The notes: generated by a model from the sequence alone, not told the origin. 64,000 nt of DNA from Gordonia iterans (GCF_002993285.1 NZ_CP027433.1:3038001-3102000); one strand, 5' to 3'; shown: positions 18,331-28,025, numbered from the stretch's first letter. Numbers and translations are program-made.

Positions 18331-19002
18331 ATGGTCGGTATGTCCGACGACGTGACGGTGGTGCTCGCGCTGAAACGCCTGCGCGAGGCCAAGAGCCGGC
18401 TGGCCGGGCACACGCCCTCGCCACAGGCGCGCGAGGCCCTGGTCGCCGCGATGTTCACCGACACCGTCCGCGCGGTCCAGGTCGCCGGCGCAGCCCGCAT
18501 CGTCGTCGTGAGCCCGGACCCGGAGGTCCGCCGCCGCGCGATCGGCCTCGGCATCGACGCCCTCGCCGAGGCGCCGGACACGGGCGGCCTCAACGACGCG
18601 CTGGCGCTCGGGGCCGCCACCGCCCGGCCGGGCCACGACGTGCTCTACCTGCAGGCCGATCTGCCGGCGCTGACGGCAGCGTCGTTCGCGCAGGCGCGAA
18701 TCGCGGCACACGCGCATCCGGTCGCGTTCGTGGCCGACCGCCACGGCACCGGCACCGCGCTGCTCGCGGTGTCGGCCGGACACCCCTTCGTCCCGGGTTT
18801 CGGCCCCGGCTCGGCGGCTCGCCACCGCGCCGCCGGAGCCGTCGAACTCGATCCCGACCGGAAGCGCTGGCCGGACCTGCGCTGCGACGTCGACACCCTC
18901 GCCGACCTGCGCGCCGCGCTGGCCCTGAGGCCCGGCCCGGCGACGGTCGCCGTCACCGGCGAGCCGGCCGGTGACGTCGCCCCGCGCGAACCACAGAGAT
19001 AG
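18331..19002 (+). CDS. fbiD: Phosphoenolpyruvate/2-phospholactate guanylyltransferase (FbiD/CofC)
   Basis: The enzyme activates phosphoenolpyruvate (mycobacterial FbiD) or 2-phospholactate (archaeal CofC) with GTP in the first committed step of coenzyme F420 synthesis. The 223-residue protein has the nucleotidyltransferase start [17 protein letters not shown], then [12 protein letters not shown] with the metal-binding aspartate, and [15 protein letters not shown]. The ATG at 18331 is used; an ATG at 18340 is possible. It lies 14 bp ahead of ppk1. The presence of an F420-type PPOX protein at 26205 fits an F420-making host. Confidence 0.9.
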   Translation: MVGMSDDVTVVLALKRLREAKSRLAGHTPSPQAREALVAAMFTDTVRAVQVAGAARIVVVSPDPEVRRRAIGLGIDALAEAPDTGGLNDALALGAATARPGHDVLYLQADLPALTAASFAQARIAAHAHPVAFVADRHGTGTALLAVSAGHPFVPGFGPGSAARHRAAGAVELDPDRKRWPDLRCDVDTLADLRAALALRPGPATVAVTGEPAGDVAPREPQR

Positions 19003-19016
19003 GGAACAATGGGCAC

Positions 19017-21206
19017 GTGACCGCCACGGACGAGACCACCGAAGACGCCAGCACGGCGTTGCCGCCCGCCCTCCCCGCCGAGACCGTCCTTCCGGATGAG
19101 TCGGCAGACCTGCCCGCCGAGCGCTATTTCAACCGCGAGCTCAGCTGGCTCGACTTCAATTCGCGCGTCCTCGCGCTCGCCGAGGACACCTCCGCACCGC
19201 TGCTGGAACGCGCGAAGTTCTTGGCGATCTTCGCGTCGAACCTCGACGAGTTCTTCATGGTGCGCGTGGCCGGTCTCAAGCGTCGCGACGAGACCGGGCT
19301 CTCCGTCCGCTCGGCCGACGGCCGCTCGCCTCGTGAACAGTTGCAGCTGATCGCCGCGCGCACGCAGAAGATCGCCGATCGGCACGCGCGGGTCTTCATC
19401 GACTCGGTGTGCCCGGCGCTCGCCGAGGCGAACGTGCACATCGCTTCCTGGGACGATCTGACGTCCCGGCAACACGTCCGGCTGCGCGAGTACTTCCACA
19501 ACGAGCTCTTCCCCATCCTCACCCCGCTGGCGGTGGACCCGGCGCATCCGTTCCCCTACATCAGCGGCCTCTCCCTGAATCTCGCGGTGACCGTGCGCGA
19601 CGAGTCCGAGGGCGGAGAGCACTTCGCGCGGGTCAAGGTGCCCAACAACATCCCCCGGTTCATCCGCGTGGACAAGCTGATCCCGGACGACGCCCCGACC
19701 GGCCCGGACGGTCACCGACCGGCGATCTTCCTTCCGCTGGAGAAGCTGATCGCGGCCAATCTGGAGTTCCTGTTCCCCGGCATGCACGTGGTGGAGCACC
19801 ATGTGTTCCGGGTGACCAGGAACGCCGATTTCGAGGTGGACGAAGACCGCGACGAGGACCTGCTGCAGGCCCTGGAGCGGGAGTTGGCACGACGACGCTT
19901 CGGGTCCCCGGTCCGTCTCGAGGTGGGCGACGACATGAGCGAGCACATGCTGGAGTTGCTGCTCCGCGAGCTGGACGTGGATCCTGCCGACGTGATCGGC
20001 GTCCCGGGCCTGCTCGACCTGACCTCGCTCTTCGAGGTGTACGGCGTGGACCGCCCCGGGCTCAAGGAACGTCCGTTCGTCCCGAAGACCCATCCGGCGT
20101 TCGGCGAGCGCGAGACGCCGCGCAACATCTTCCAGACCTTGCAGGAGGGCGACGTGCTGGTGCATCACCCGTACGACTCGTTCTCCACCAGCGTGCAGCG
20201 CTTCATCGAGCAGGCCGCCGCCGACCCCAAGGTGCTGGCCATCAAGCAGACGCTGTACCGCACGTCGGGAGACTCCCCCGTCGTCAACGCGCTGATCGAC
20301 GCCGCCGCCGCCGGCAAGCAAGTGGTCGCGCTGGTCGAGCTCAAGGCCCGGTTCGACGAGCAGGCGAACATCCGCTGGGCGCGCAAACTGGAGAAGTCCG
20401 GGGTGCACGTGGTGTACGGCCTGGTCGGTCTCAAGACCCACTGCAAGACCTGCCTGGTGGTCCGCCGCGAAGGCTCCACCATCCGACGCTACTGCCACAT
20501 CGGCACCGGCAACTACAACCCGAAGACTGCCCGCCTGTACGAGGACGTCGGCTTGTTCACGGCGGCCCCCGAGATCGGCGCAGACCTCACCGACCTGTTC
20601 AACACCCTCACCGGCTACTCCCGCAAGCAGGACTACCGGAACCTGCTCGTGGCCCCGCACAGCATCCGGACCGGCATCATCGAACGGATCGAGGCCGAGG
20701 TGGCCGCACTGCGGGCGGGAGACGTGAACGCGCGGATCCAGCTGAAGGCGAATGCCCTGGTCGACGAGCAGATCATCGATGCCCTGTACCGCGCCTCCCA
20801 GGCCGGAGTGCCGGTCGACGTCTTCGTCCGCGGCATCTGCGCACTGCGGCCGGGTGTCCCGGGGCTGAGTGAGAACATCACCGTCCGGTCGATCCTCGGC
20901 CAGTTCCTGGAACACTCGCGCATTCTGATCTTCGGTGCGGCACAGGAGTATTGGATCGGCAGCGCAGACATGATGCACCGCAACCTGGATCGCCGCGTCG
21001 AGGTGATGGTGCAGGTGCGTGACCGCAGGCTCGCCGCCGACCTGCAGGAGATCTTCGACTCCGCCTTCGACCCGCGGACCCGGTGCTGGGAACTGCAGGC
21101 CGACGGAGCGTGGAAGGCTTCGCCCGCAGCCGGCGAGCAGGTGCGAGACCATCAGCGGCAGATGGTCTCCCGCAAGCGCCGGTTCTCCGACAGCCCGGGC
21201 GCATGA
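19017..21206 (+). CDS. ppk1: Polyphosphate kinase 1
   Basis: Ppk1 builds polyphosphate from ATP. The 729-residue protein has all four domains: an N-terminal helical domain with RELSWLDFN, a head domain, and two phospholipase D-like catalytic domains. The autophosphorylated histidine lies in [18 protein letters not shown]; the partner histidine is in [13 protein letters not shown]. The start is a GTG. The stop overlaps the mutT1 ATG by four bases (ATGA), matching the ppk1-mutT1 pairing known from mycobacteria. Confidence 0.97.
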   Translation: MTATDETTEDASTALPPALPAETVLPDESADLPAERYFNRELSWLDFNSRVLALAEDTSAPLLERAKFLAIFASNLDEFFMVRVAGLKRRDETGLSVRSADGRSPREQLQLIAARTQKIADRHARVFIDSVCPALAEANVHIASWDDLTSRQHVRLREYFHNELFPILTPLAVDPAHPFPYISGLSLNLAVTVRDESEGGEHFARVKVPNNIPRFIRVDKLIPDDAPTGPDGHRPAIFLPLEKLIAANLEFLFPGMHVVEHHVFRVTRNADFEVDEDRDEDLLQALERELARRRFGSPVRLEVGDDMSEHMLELLLRELDVDPADVIGVPGLLDLTSLFEVYGVDRPGLKERPFVPKTHPAFGERETPRNIFQTLQEGDVLVHHPYDSFSTSVQRFIEQAAADPKVLAIKQTLYRTSGDSPVVNALIDAAAAGKQVVALVELKARFDEQANIRWARKLEKSGVHVVYGLVGLKTHCKTCLVVRREGSTIRRYCHIGTGNYNPKTARLYEDVGLFTAAPEIGADLTDLFNTLTGYSRKQDYRNLLVAPHSIRTGIIERIEAEVAALRAGDVNARIQLKANALVDEQIIDALYRASQAGVPVDVFVRGICALRPGVPGLSENITVRSILGQFLEHSRILIFGAAQEYWIGSADMMHRNLDRRVEVMVQVRDRRLAADLQEIFDSAFDPRTRCWELQADGAWKASPAAGEQVRDHQRQMVSRKRRFSDSPGA

Positions 21207-22117
21207 GTCCGGTCCGCACCGTGTGCGCAGGCGGCGGGGTGCTCTGGCGGCATACCGCGGCGGGCAAGGTCGAGGTGGCTGTCGTGCATCGGCCCCGGTA
21301 CGGCGACTGGTCGCTGCCCAAGGGCAAGGCGCACGACGGCGAGCTGATGGTGACGACCGCCTACCGCGAGGTTCTCGAGGAGACCGGCTACTCCGCGCGG
21401 GTCGGACGTCACCTCGCCACGGTCCGTTACGAGCTGAAGACCGGAGCGCAGAAGAAGGTCGCCTACTGGTCGATGCAGATGACCACCGGCCGCTTCCAGG
21501 TGAACCGCGAGACCGACGACCTCCAATGGCTGACCCCCGAACGGGCCCAGCGCACCGTCTCCTATCCCGCAGACCGCAAGGTGCTCGAGACCTTCGCTGA
21601 ACACCCCGCCGAGCAGCTGCACGAACTGATCGTCGTTCGTCATGCGAAGGCAGGACGACGGTCCCGGTTCTCCGGCGACGACTCCGATCGCCCGCTGGAC
21701 GGCGTCGGCGAACAGCAGGCCGAAGCACTCGTGCCGTTGCTCGGCCTGTACGGCGTGCACCACCTGTACGCCGCCGACCGGCTGCGCTGCGTTCAGACGC
21801 TCACGCCGCTCGCTCAGGAACTCCGCACCGACATCCACGTGGAGCGCGCACTCACCGAGGAGGCCTTCGCCGCGGACCCGGACGCGGCGTACGCGCGCCT
21901 GCGCGAACTGGCCGCGCCGGTCGTCGGCGCACGCGCCGTCTGCAGTCAGGGCAGGACCATCGCGCCGCTACTGGGGCGGTGGGCAGGCGATGCCGGTATC
22001 GAGCTGCCGCCCTCCCGAAACCGGAAAGGCAGCGTGTGGATCCTGACGTTGCGCGGCGACACGCTGATCCAGGCCGACCACATTCCGAGCCCGCTCGCGG
22101 GCAAGAACGAGCTCTGA
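21203..22117 (+). CDS. mutT1: Two-domain Nudix hydrolase / histidine phosphatase MutT1
   Basis: This 304-residue fusion has an N-terminal Nudix domain with the full box (GKAHDGE, then REVLEETGY) at about residues 34-56. It is followed by a histidine-phosphatase domain starting [15 protein letters not shown]. In mycobacteria MutT1 hydrolyses 8-oxo-dGTP and diadenosine polyphosphates. The second domain resembles SixA-type phosphatases: RHAK and DRLRCVQT are present, but the usual late AHxG histidine motif is replaced by CSQGRTI, so its phosphatase activity is doubtful. Translation is coupled to ppk1. It is convergent with hupB, five bases apart. Confidence 0.93.
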   Translation: MSPVRTVCAGGGVLWRHTAAGKVEVAVVHRPRYGDWSLPKGKAHDGELMVTTAYREVLEETGYSARVGRHLATVRYELKTGAQKKVAYWSMQMTTGRFQVNRETDDLQWLTPERAQRTVSYPADRKVLETFAEHPAEQLHELIVVRHAKAGRRSRFSGDDSDRPLDGVGEQQAEALVPLLGLYGVHHLYAADRLRCVQTLTPLAQELRTDIHVERALTEEAFAADPDAAYARLRELAAPVVGARAVCSQGRTIAPLLGRWAGDAGIELPPSRNRKGSVWILTLRGDTLIQADHIPSPLAGKNEL

Positions 22118-22122
22118 CGCAG

Positions 22123-23067
22123 CTACTTCGCCGACTTCTTCGCCGCGGTGGCCTTCCGCTGGGTCGAGCTTGTCGAGACCTTCGCCGGAGTGGTCTTCCG
22201 CTGGGTCGAGCTTGTCGAGACCTTCGCCGGGGTAGTTTTCTTCGCCGGGGCGGTTTTCTTCGCGGCCGTCTTCTTCGCGGCCGTGGTCTTCCGCTGGGTC
22301 GAGCTTGTCGAGACCTTCGCCGGAGTGGTCTTCCGCTGGGTCGAGCTTGTCGAGACCTTCGCCGGAGTGGTCTTCCGCTGGGTCGAGCTTGTCGAGACCT
22401 TCGCCGCCGTCTTCTTCGCGGCCGTCGTCTTCGCGGCCGTCTTCTTCGCGGCCGTGGTCTTCCGCTGGGTCGAGCTTGTCGAGACCTTCGCGGCCGTCGT
22501 CTTCGCGGCCGTCGTCTTCCGCTGGGTCGAGCTTGTCGAGACCTTCGCGGCCGTCTTCTTCGCGGCCGTCTTCTTCGCGGCCGTCTTCTTCGCGGCCGTC
22601 TTCTTCGCGGCCGTCTTCTTCGCGGCCGTCTTCTTCGCGGCCGTCGTCTTCCGCTGGGTCGAGCTTGTCGAGACCTTCGCGGCCGTCTTCTTCGCAGCGG
22701 TCTTCCGCTGGGTCGAGCTGGTCGCGGCCTTCGCCGAGGAACTGGACTCGCTGGTGCGCTTGACCGCGGGCTCGCCGGCCTTCAGCTTCTTACGACCGGC
22801 GATGATATCCTTGAACTGCGCGCCCGGACGGAACGAAGGCACCGATGTGGCACGCACCTTCACGGTCTCACCGGTGCGTGGATTTCGTGCCACACGCGGT
22901 GCCCGACGGCGCTTCTCGAACACACCGAAGCCGGTGATCGTGACGCTCTCGCCTTTGCTGACGGCGCGCACGATCGTGTCGACGAGAGTCTCCACCGCCG
23001 CGGTGGCGGTCTTGCGGTCTGCGTCGAGTCGCTTAGTCAGCTCCTCGATGAGTTGGGCCTTGTTCAT
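22123..23067 (-). CDS. hupB: HU-family nucleoid protein HupB with an expanded repeat tail
   Basis: Residues 1-90 form a standard HU domain ([10 protein letters not shown] start, [19 protein letters not shown]) that bends and packs DNA. The remaining roughly 210 residues are a low-complexity basic tail of AAKKT and TPAK units, as in mycobacterial HupB, where such tails bind DNA and are acetylated. Here the tail is interrupted eight times by an identical [10 protein letters not shown] block, plus one degenerate copy. At 314 residues it is about 100 longer than the roughly 214-residue M. tuberculosis protein. The ATG has a strong ribosome binding site (GGAGGAA). Exact tail length varies easily through recombination or misassembly. 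Confidence 0.95.
   Translation of the reverse strand: MNKAQLIEELTKRLDADRKTATAAVETLVDTIVRAVSKGESVTITGFGVFEKRRRAPRVARNPRTGETVKVRATSVPSFRPGAQFKDIIAGRKKLKAGEPAVKRTSESSSSAKAATSSTQRKTAAKKTAAKVSTSSTQRKTTAAKKTAAKKTAAKKTAAKKTAAKKTAAKKTAAKVSTSSTQRKTTAAKTTAAKVSTSSTQRKTTAAKKTAAKTTAAKKTAAKVSTSSTQRKTTPAKVSTSSTQRKTTPAKVSTSSTQRKTTAAKKTAAKKTAPAKKTTPAKVSTSSTQRKTTPAKVSTSSTQRKATAAKKSAK
22153..22731. repeat. Nine copies of a 30-42 bp repeat inside the hupB tail
   Basis: Copies of a 30-bp block begin at 22153, 22195, 22288, 22330, 22372, 22459, 22516, 22648 and a degenerate one at 22702. Each holds GGGTCGAGCTTGTCGAGACC, the plus-strand form of a TCGA-type repeat. Adjacent copies are spaced exactly 42 bp in places (22153/22195 and 22288/22330/22372). 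Between them are TTCTTCGCGGCCG tandem units coding for the Lys/Ala tail. All spacings keep the frame. Confidence 0.95.
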
Positions 23068-23115
23068 TGCGTTCCTCCGCAGGAAGTTGGTTCAGCTGCC
23101 GGACCAGCTGAACCT

Positions 23116-23128
23116 CACGTTAAACGTG
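23116..23128. promoter_or_regulatory. Palindrome upstream of hupB
   Basis: CACGTTAAACGTG is a perfect 6+1+6 palindrome about 50 bp before the hupB start, inside an AT-richer stretch. It could be an operator for hupB or chance. The rest of the 197 bp between leuD and hupB shows no gene. Confidence 0.3.
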
Positions 23129-23264
23129 CTGCAGTGAAAACGTGGGAGCAACAAAAGAATTCGGCCCACGTGTCGCATACGCGCCGACGACCGACACGCG
23201 TCGAATCGAGACGGAAACCACCGTGCCGGCCGAGCGAACTCTCGCCCCGAAGGCCCGTCGGGAT

Positions 23265-23855
23265 TCAGGGCAGGGTGCGCGGCTTGAACGGGGGCCGCGT
23301 CTCTTCGAAGGCGGTGATGGCATCGACCTCGCGCAGGGTCAGCCCGATGTCGTCGAGCCCCTCCATCAGGCGCCAACGCGTGTAGTCGTCGATCTGCAGG
23401 GGCACCACCAGATCGCCGGCCGTCACGGTGCGTGTCTGGAGATCGACAGTCAACTCAAGTCCGGGCTCGGCCTCCAGGCGCTTCCAGATCAGCTCGACGT
23501 CGTTCTGATCCACTTGTGCCGCAACGAGTCCCGCCTTTCCGGAATTGCCCCGGAAGATATCCGCGAAACGCGAGGAGATCACGACGCGGAAACCGAAGTC
23601 CATCAGGGCCCAGACCGCGTGTTCGCGTGATGATCCGGTGCCGAAATCGGGCCCGGCGACCAACACCGATCCGGAACTCCACGGCTCGTTGTTGAGGATG
23701 AAGTCCGGATCGTTACGCCATCCGGCGAACAGCCCGTCCTCGAATCCGGTCCGCGTGACCCGCTTGAGGTACACGGCGGGGATGATCTGGTCGGTATCGA
23801 CATTGCTGCGCTGCAACGGAACTCCGACACCGGTGTGCTTGACGATCGCTTCCAT
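23265..23855 (-). CDS. leuD: 3-isopropylmalate dehydratase small subunit LeuD
   Basis: LeuD pairs with LeuC to isomerise 2-isopropylmalate to 3-isopropylmalate in leucine synthesis. The 196-residue protein shows [20 protein letters not shown] at the start and the substrate loop [17 protein letters not shown] further family segment is [16 protein letters not shown]. Length is normal. It follows leuC by 25 bp on the same strand, so the two subunits are co-transcribed. Confidence 0.96.
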   Translation of the reverse strand: MEAIVKHTGVGVPLQRSNVDTDQIIPAVYLKRVTRTGFEDGLFAGWRNDPDFILNNEPWSSGSVLVAGPDFGTGSSREHAVWALMDFGFRVVISSRFADIFRGNSGKAGLVAAQVDQNDVELIWKRLEAEPGLELTVDLQTRTVTAGDLVVPLQIDDYTRWRLMEGLDDIGLTLREVDAITAFEETRPPFKPRTLP

Positions 23856-23880
23856 GATTGCTCTTTCGTGAAGTCTGGGA

Positions 23881-25329
23881 TCAGGCCAGGTCGGCCGGGG
23901 ACGACAGTCGGCCGCGCACCGCGGTCGCGGCCGCGACGGCCGGCGACACCAGGTGCGTGCGGCCGCCCTTGCCTTGGCGCCCTTCGAAGTTGCGGTTCGA
24001 CGTCGACGCGCACCGATCGCCGGCAGACAGCTGATCCGGATTCATGCCCAGGCACATCGAGCAGCCCGCCATGCGCCACTCTGCGCCTGCCGCGGTGAAG
24101 ACCTCGCCGAGCCCCTCGTCTTCGGCCTGCGCCCGGACCTTCATCGAGCCCGGCACCACGAGCATGCGCACACCGTCGGCCACCTTGCGGCCCTTGAGGA
24201 CTTCGGCGACCGCGCGCAGATCCTCGATGCGCCCGTTGGTGCACGATCCGACGAACACGGTGTTCACCTCGACGTCGCGCAGCGGGGTCCCCGGAACCAG
24301 ATCCATGTACTCCAGTGCACGCTCGGCGGCCAGCGCCTCGGTCTCGTCGAGAATGTCGGCGGGATCGGGCACGCTCGCCCCCAGCGGAAGCCCCTGCCCC
24401 GGGTTGGTCCCCCAGGTGATGAACGGCGTCAGCGTGGTGGCGTCGATGTGCACCTCCCGGTCGAAGACGGCGCCCTCGTCCGTGCGCAAGCTGTCCCAGT
24501 ACTCGACGGCGGCGTCCCACTCGGCGCCCTTCGGTGCGTGGGGGCGGCCTTTGAGGTAGTCGTAGGTGGTCTGATCGGGCGCGACCATACCGGCGCGGGC
24601 GCCGGCCTCGATCGACATGTTGCACATGGTCATGCGCGCTTCCATCGACAGCTTCTCGATCGCCGGTCCGCGGTACTCCAGAACGTGCCCCTGGCCGCCG
24701 CCCGTGCCGATCTCGGCGATGATCGCCAGGATCAGGTCCTTCCCGGTGACCCCGGGCGGCAGTTCGCCGTCGACATTGATCGCCATGGTCTTGAACGGCC
24801 GCAGCGACAGCGTCTGCGTGGCCATCACGTGCTCCACTTCGGAGGTGCCGATCCCCATCGCGATGGCGCCGAACGCGCCGTGCGTGGAGGTGTGGCTGTC
24901 GCCGCAGACCACCGTCATGCCCGGCTGCGTCAGGCCGAGCTGAGGTCCGACGACATGGACGATGCCCTGCTCGTCGTCGCCCATCGGATGCAGTCGGACG
25001 CCGAACTCCGCACAGTTGCGGCGAAGCGTCTCCACCTGGAGGGCGGAGACCTGATCGGCGATCGGGCTGAAGATGTCGACCGTCGGGACGTTGTGGTCCT
25101 CGGTCGCGATGGTGAGGTCAGGCCGCCGCAGCGGGCGGCCGGCCATGCGGAGACCGTCGAAGGCCTGCGGACTGGTCACCTCGTGCACCAGGTGCAGATC
25201 GATGTAGATCAGGTCCGGTCCGACTTCACCGTTCTCGTCGACCTTGCCCGGGACCACCACGTGGCTGTCCCAGACCTTCTCGGCCAGCGTCCGCGGCCGG
25301 CTCGTTGCGTTCGACTCGGTCATGAGCAC
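23881..25329 (-). CDS. leuC: 3-isopropylmalate dehydratase large subunit LeuC
   Basis: This is the iron-sulfur subunit of isopropylmalate isomerase, about 480 residues. The three cluster cysteines are seen in [11 protein letters not shown] and in [10 protein letters not shown]. Other aconitase-family segments include [21 protein letters not shown] and [17 protein letters not shown]. The GTG at 25329 has GGAAG at suitable spacing; the ATG two codons later (25323) is the alternative. It heads the leuCD operon and is divergent from an IclR gene, as in other actinobacteria where that IclR protein controls leuCD. Confidence 0.96.
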   Translation of the reverse strand: MLMTESNATSRPRTLAEKVWDSHVVVPGKVDENGEVGPDLIYIDLHLVHEVTSPQAFDGLRMAGRPLRRPDLTIATEDHNVPTVDIFSPIADQVSALQVETLRRNCAEFGVRLHPMGDDEQGIVHVVGPQLGLTQPGMTVVCGDSHTSTHGAFGAIAMGIGTSEVEHVMATQTLSLRPFKTMAINVDGELPPGVTGKDLILAIIAEIGTGGGQGHVLEYRGPAIEKLSMEARMTMCNMSIEAGARAGMVAPDQTTYDYLKGRPHAPKGAEWDAAVEYWDSLRTDEGAVFDREVHIDATTLTPFITWGTNPGQGLPLGASVPDPADILDETEALAAERALEYMDLVPGTPLRDVEVNTVFVGSCTNGRIEDLRAVAEVLKGRKVADGVRMLVVPGSMKVRAQAEDEGLGEVFTAAGAEWRMAGCSMCLGMNPDQLSAGDRCASTSNRNFEGRQGKGGRTHLVSPAVAAATAVRGRLSSPADLA

Positions 25330-25421
25330 ACTCGACTTCCACCTTCGCCGGTGCGCATGGCTTCGGGGCTGTCGCCGATGCGCGCTGGCAATCTCAATAT
25401 CTGGACAGCTAATATCGCTGC
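25330..25421. promoter_or_regulatory. Divergent leuC / IclR promoter region
   Basis: This 92-bp gap holds the only AT-rich patch nearby. TAATAT at 25410-25415 lies six bases before the IclR ATG, with TGGCAA about 18 bp further up, suggesting an almost leaderless IclR transcript. ATATC occurs twice in the stretch AATATCTGGACAGCTAATAT. An IclR-type operator shared by both promoters is plausible but not proven. Confidence 0.45.
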
Positions 25422-26123
25422 ATGGGAAATTCTAGCGGAATCGGCGTCTTAGACAAATCGGTGCTGGTCCTGCAGACGGCAGCCGAGCGACCGTGCAATC
25501 TCGCCGAGCTCACCGACGCGACCGGACTGCCCCGCGCCACCGCGCACCGGCTGGCCGTCGGGCTGGAGACCCATCGACTGCTCGCCCGCGACGGCGCGGG
25601 CCGGTGGATTCCCGGTCCCGCCCTGGCCCAGCTGGCCGCGTCGGCCCACGACGCCGTCCGCGACGCCGCGCTCGCGGTGCTTCCCGGCCTCCAGGAGATC
25701 ACCGGCGAGTCAGTGCAGCTCTATCGCCGGGAGGGCGCCGAGCGCGTCTGTGTCGCCGCCGTCGAACCGCCCACCGGCCTGCGCGACACCGTACCGGTCG
25801 GCATGCGGCTGCCGATGTCGGCGGGTTCGGCCGCACGGGTCCTGGCCGCCTACGCCGAGCCGGACGCACGCGCGAATCTGCTGAGCGACGCCGTCTATAC
25901 GGACCGTTCGCTCGCCGAGGTCCGCAGACGCGGCTGGGCGCAGAGCGCGGGAGAACGTGCGGACGGCGTCGCGAGCGTCTCCGCGCCCGTGCACGATGCC
26001 GACGGCACGGTGGTCGCCGCGGTCTCGGTGTCCGGCCCGATCGACCGGATGGGCCGGCGCCCGGGGGAACGCTGGGCCGCCGACCTGGTCGCCGCAGCGC
26101 AACGTATCGGCACCCGCCTCTGA
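25422..26123 (+). CDS. IclR-family regulator, probable controller of leuCD
   Basis: This 233-residue regulator has an N-terminal winged helix ([20 protein letters not shown] at about residues 27-46 is the recognition region). The C-terminal IclR effector domain contains [19 protein letters not shown] and later [22 protein letters not shown]. It is divergent from leuCD with a 92-bp shared regulatory region. Orthologues in this position (Rv2989, Streptomyces NdgR, corynebacterial LtbR) regulate leucine and related amino-acid genes. The effector and sites here are inferred. Confidence 0.9.
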   Translation: MGNSSGIGVLDKSVLVLQTAAERPCNLAELTDATGLPRATAHRLAVGLETHRLLARDGAGRWIPGPALAQLAASAHDAVRDAALAVLPGLQEITGESVQLYRREGAERVCVAAVEPPTGLRDTVPVGMRLPMSAGSAARVLAAYAEPDARANLLSDAVYTDRSLAEVRRRGWAQSAGERADGVASVSAPVHDADGTVVAAVSVSGPIDRMGRRPGERWAADLVAAAQRIGTRL

Positions 26124-26204
26124 CACGTCTCCCGCCGGCGAATCCAGCTGCGCGGCAGGAACGATCCGTATTCTCGTCCGCCTGGGATCGGATAGGTTCG
26201 CAGC

Positions 26205-26726
26205 ATGGGAACCAACCAGCGCAGCCAGATCGTCATGACCGACGACGAGATCGCCGACTTCGTCCGCCGCAACCGGACGGCCACCATGGCCACCGTCGGC
26301 CGCGACGGACAGCCGCATCTGGTGGCCATGTGGTACGGCCTGCTCGAGTCCCCCGACGGCGGACCGGTCCCGGAGGTCTGGTTCGAGACCAAGGCGAAGT
26401 CCCAGAAGGCGGTGAACCTGCGCCGCAATCCACGAATCACCGTGCTGATCGAAGACGGTCTCACCTACGACACGCTGCGCGGCGTCGCGATCGAGGGCTT
26501 CGCCACCATCTACGACGACGAGGAGCACTGCCTGGCCGCGGGCATCAGCGTGTGGGAACGCTACAACGGCCCGTACACCGACGACCTGCGTCCAGCCGTC
26601 GACGCGATGATGCACAAGCGCGTCGCCGTGCGCGTGGTGCCCGAGCGCCTCCGTTCCTGGGATCACCGGAAGCTGAATCTCCCGGAGATGCCCCTCGCCG
26701 GCTCGACGTCCCCGTTCTACACCTGA
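26205..26726 (+). CDS. PPOX-fold, probably F420-dependent, reductase or oxidase
   Basis: This 173-residue split-barrel flavin/F420-binding protein has the N-terminal ATVGRDGQPHLVAMWYGL typical of the pyridoxamine-phosphate-oxidase superfamily. The central WFETKAKSQKAVNLRRNPR and the C-terminal SWDHRKL are typical of actinobacterial F420-linked members. The fbiD gene in this window shows the host can begin F420 synthesis. The substrate is unknown. It is convergent with the broken VOC gene, leaving 71 bp without visible features. Confidence 0.8.
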   Translation: MGTNQRSQIVMTDDEIADFVRRNRTATMATVGRDGQPHLVAMWYGLLESPDGGPVPEVWFETKAKSQKAVNLRRNPRITVLIEDGLTYDTLRGVAIEGFATIYDDEEHCLAAGISVWERYNGPYTDDLRPAVDAMMHKRVAVRVVPERLRSWDHRKLNLPEMPLAGSTSPFYT

Positions 26727-26797
26727 CCTGGACGACATTCCCGACAGCCGAGGGACGGATCCGGCAAATCACACGTGCCGAGCCGCGCAGTGCGGTG

Positions 26798-27559
26798 TCA
26801 GTCCGGTTCGGAGCGCACCGTGACGCCGGCGATCTCGATCTCGCCGCCGGGCACGTCGACGCCGCGGACGACGAAGCCATACAGCCCGGCCGGGGCGCCC
26901 TGCTCGAACCGCACCTCGCCGCCCGGCAGGCGGACCACCGTGCCGTCGACGGTGCACCCGCTCAGTTCACCGAGCAAGTGCGCCTCCGATGCCGGGTCCG
27001 GCGTACGGATCAGGAGCGCCACCAGGTCCCCCGGGTTCAGCGGCTGCTCGATCCCGTGCTCCTTTCGGTACGCCGCACGCGTCTTCCCCAGTTCGGCACG
27101 CGGCGGGTCGTAGGTGATGAAGAAGGGAAAGTACGACGGCGCATCCCGGACGAAGATCTCCAGGAATCCCACGCCCCTGTCCTCGAACCAGACCGGAGCC
27201 TCGTCCACCTCGTGACCCGCGTCCCGCAGCCGCTCGGCGGTGGCAGCGGCGTCCGCGACGTCGATCGCGAAGGTGATCAGCCCGTCACCGCTGCGTCCAC
27301 CGGCGGCGAGAGCATCGACGGCCGGCTTGAGGATCTCCAGACTCCCCGCGTATGTGGACGCGGTCACCGCCTCCCAATCGGTGACGGTGGCCAGCTCCAC
27401 GTAGCGCTCGTCGTCGATTCCTCATGCGGAGTTCCGGAATCCCTCCATTGCCAGCGCATCGTGCACCGGCAGCCCGATGCCGGTGTACTCGGCCGCGGCG
27501 CCCTCCAGGTCGCCGACCCAGTGGATCAGGTGGTCGAACGCGGCCGATTCGCCGGACAT
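26798..27559 (-). pseudogene. Glyoxalase-like VOC protein gene interrupted by an in-frame TGA
   Basis: Reading from the ATG at 27559, which has GGAGG five bases ahead, gives MSGESAAFDHLIHWVGDLEG and continues to GFRNSA. A TGA then occurs at 27424-27422, after which the same frame resumes GIDDERYVELATVTDW and runs to 26798. The usual family pattern makes tryptophan (TGG) the natural reading at that codon. The downstream part contains a second VOC half with FAIDVADAAATAERLRDAGHEV. Without read-through, a shorter protein could start later but would lack the first beta strand of the fold. It may be a real nonsense mutation or a base-call error. The palindrome at 27584 probably controls it. Confidence 0.75.
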
Positions 27560-27583
27560 GAGGCCTCCGAGAACGAGAGCGGA

Positions 27584-27603
27584 TAGTTAGGTAAACCTAA
27601 CTA
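27584..27603. promoter_or_regulatory. 20-bp palindromic operator upstream of the VOC gene
   Basis: TAGTTAGGT and ACCTAACTA form perfect 9-bp arms around AA. The site lies 24 bp before the VOC start codon, in or near its promoter. The half-site TTAGGT resembles the actinobacterial iron box, but the spacing is shorter than the 19-bp DtxR/IdeR consensus, so a TetR- or MarR-type repressor is at least as likely. Confidence 0.65.
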
Positions 27604-27730
27604 CCAGTGGCCCGGTGCCGTCAAGCCCCGCAACGCCACGGCACTGGCGTCGCTCCGCGGTTCCTGAGCATGCGTGGCCGAGCAGGCGAGGACACGCGGT
27701 CGAAGGGCCTGAAATCACAGTACTGAATAC

Positions 27731-27798
27731 ACGTATACGACCGAGGCCCTCCGGCTTTGCGATCGTGTCGCAGGCCGGAGGGCCTCGGTCATATACGT
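27731..27798 (-). terminator. Long hairpin terminator after the tRNA-Glu gene
   Basis: The arms at 27731-27755 and 27774-27798 pair over 25 bp with a single mismatch; the GC core is GACCGAGGCCCTCCGGC. The 18-nt loop has its own TGCGA/TCGCA pairing. The hairpin begins at the last base of the tRNA and ends the minus-strand tRNA transcript. There is no T-tail. Confidence 0.85.
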
Positions 27799-27870
27799 AC
27801 TCCCGACGGGATTTGAACCCGCGCTACCGCCTTGAGAGGGCGGCGTCCTAGGCCGCTAGACGACGGGAGC
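27798..27870 (-). tRNA. tRNA-Glu (CUC)
   Basis: This 73-nt cloverleaf has acceptor GCTCCCG pairing with CGGGAGT (G1-U72 wobble, usual for tRNA-Glu). The anticodon stem CCGCC/GGCGG encloses loop CTCTCAA, giving anticodon CTC. The T-loop reads GGTTCAAATCC. It is the second of two nearly identical tRNA-Glu genes. CCA is not encoded. Confidence 0.95.
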
Positions 27871-27903
27871 CTAAGAGATTCAATTGTGTCAGACCAGTCG
27901 TGG

Positions 27904-27976
27904 TAGCCCCGACGGGATTCGAACCCGCGCTACCGCCTTGAGAGGGCGGCGTCCTAGGCCGCTAGACGACGGGGCC
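27904..27976 (-). tRNA. tRNA-Glu (CUC), second copy
   Basis: Same anticodon arm (CTCTCAA loop, anticodon CTC) and D arm as the neighbouring copy. The acceptor stem differs (GGCCCCG with CGGGGCT) and the T-loop is the canonical TTCGAAT. It is 73 nt, 33 bp from the other copy. The pair looks like a tandem duplication in which the arms have drifted. Confidence 0.95.
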
Positions 27977-28025
27977 CTAGAACAACTGTTCTGTTAAAGC
28001 GGTCGGTCTGCGACCGTCCACCTTG

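Noticed and set aside
22153..22731. CRISPR array
   Set aside because: Units are regular in part, but the spacers are themselves repeats that code for Lys/Ala tails in the hupB frame; no cas genes are nearby.
22148..23137. Plus-strand frame with WVELVETFA and [10 protein letters not shown] repeats
   Set aside because: It is the reverse complement of the hupB tail repeats. HU motifs, start codon and ribosome binding site are on the minus strand.
27584..27603. DtxR/IdeR iron box
   Set aside because: Half-sites resemble TTAGGT but the arm spacing does not match the 19-bp consensus, and the gene behind it is not an iron gene.
27798..27976. One of the pair being tRNA-Glu(UUC)
   Set aside because: Both anticodon loops read CTCTCAA, so the anticodon is CTC in each.
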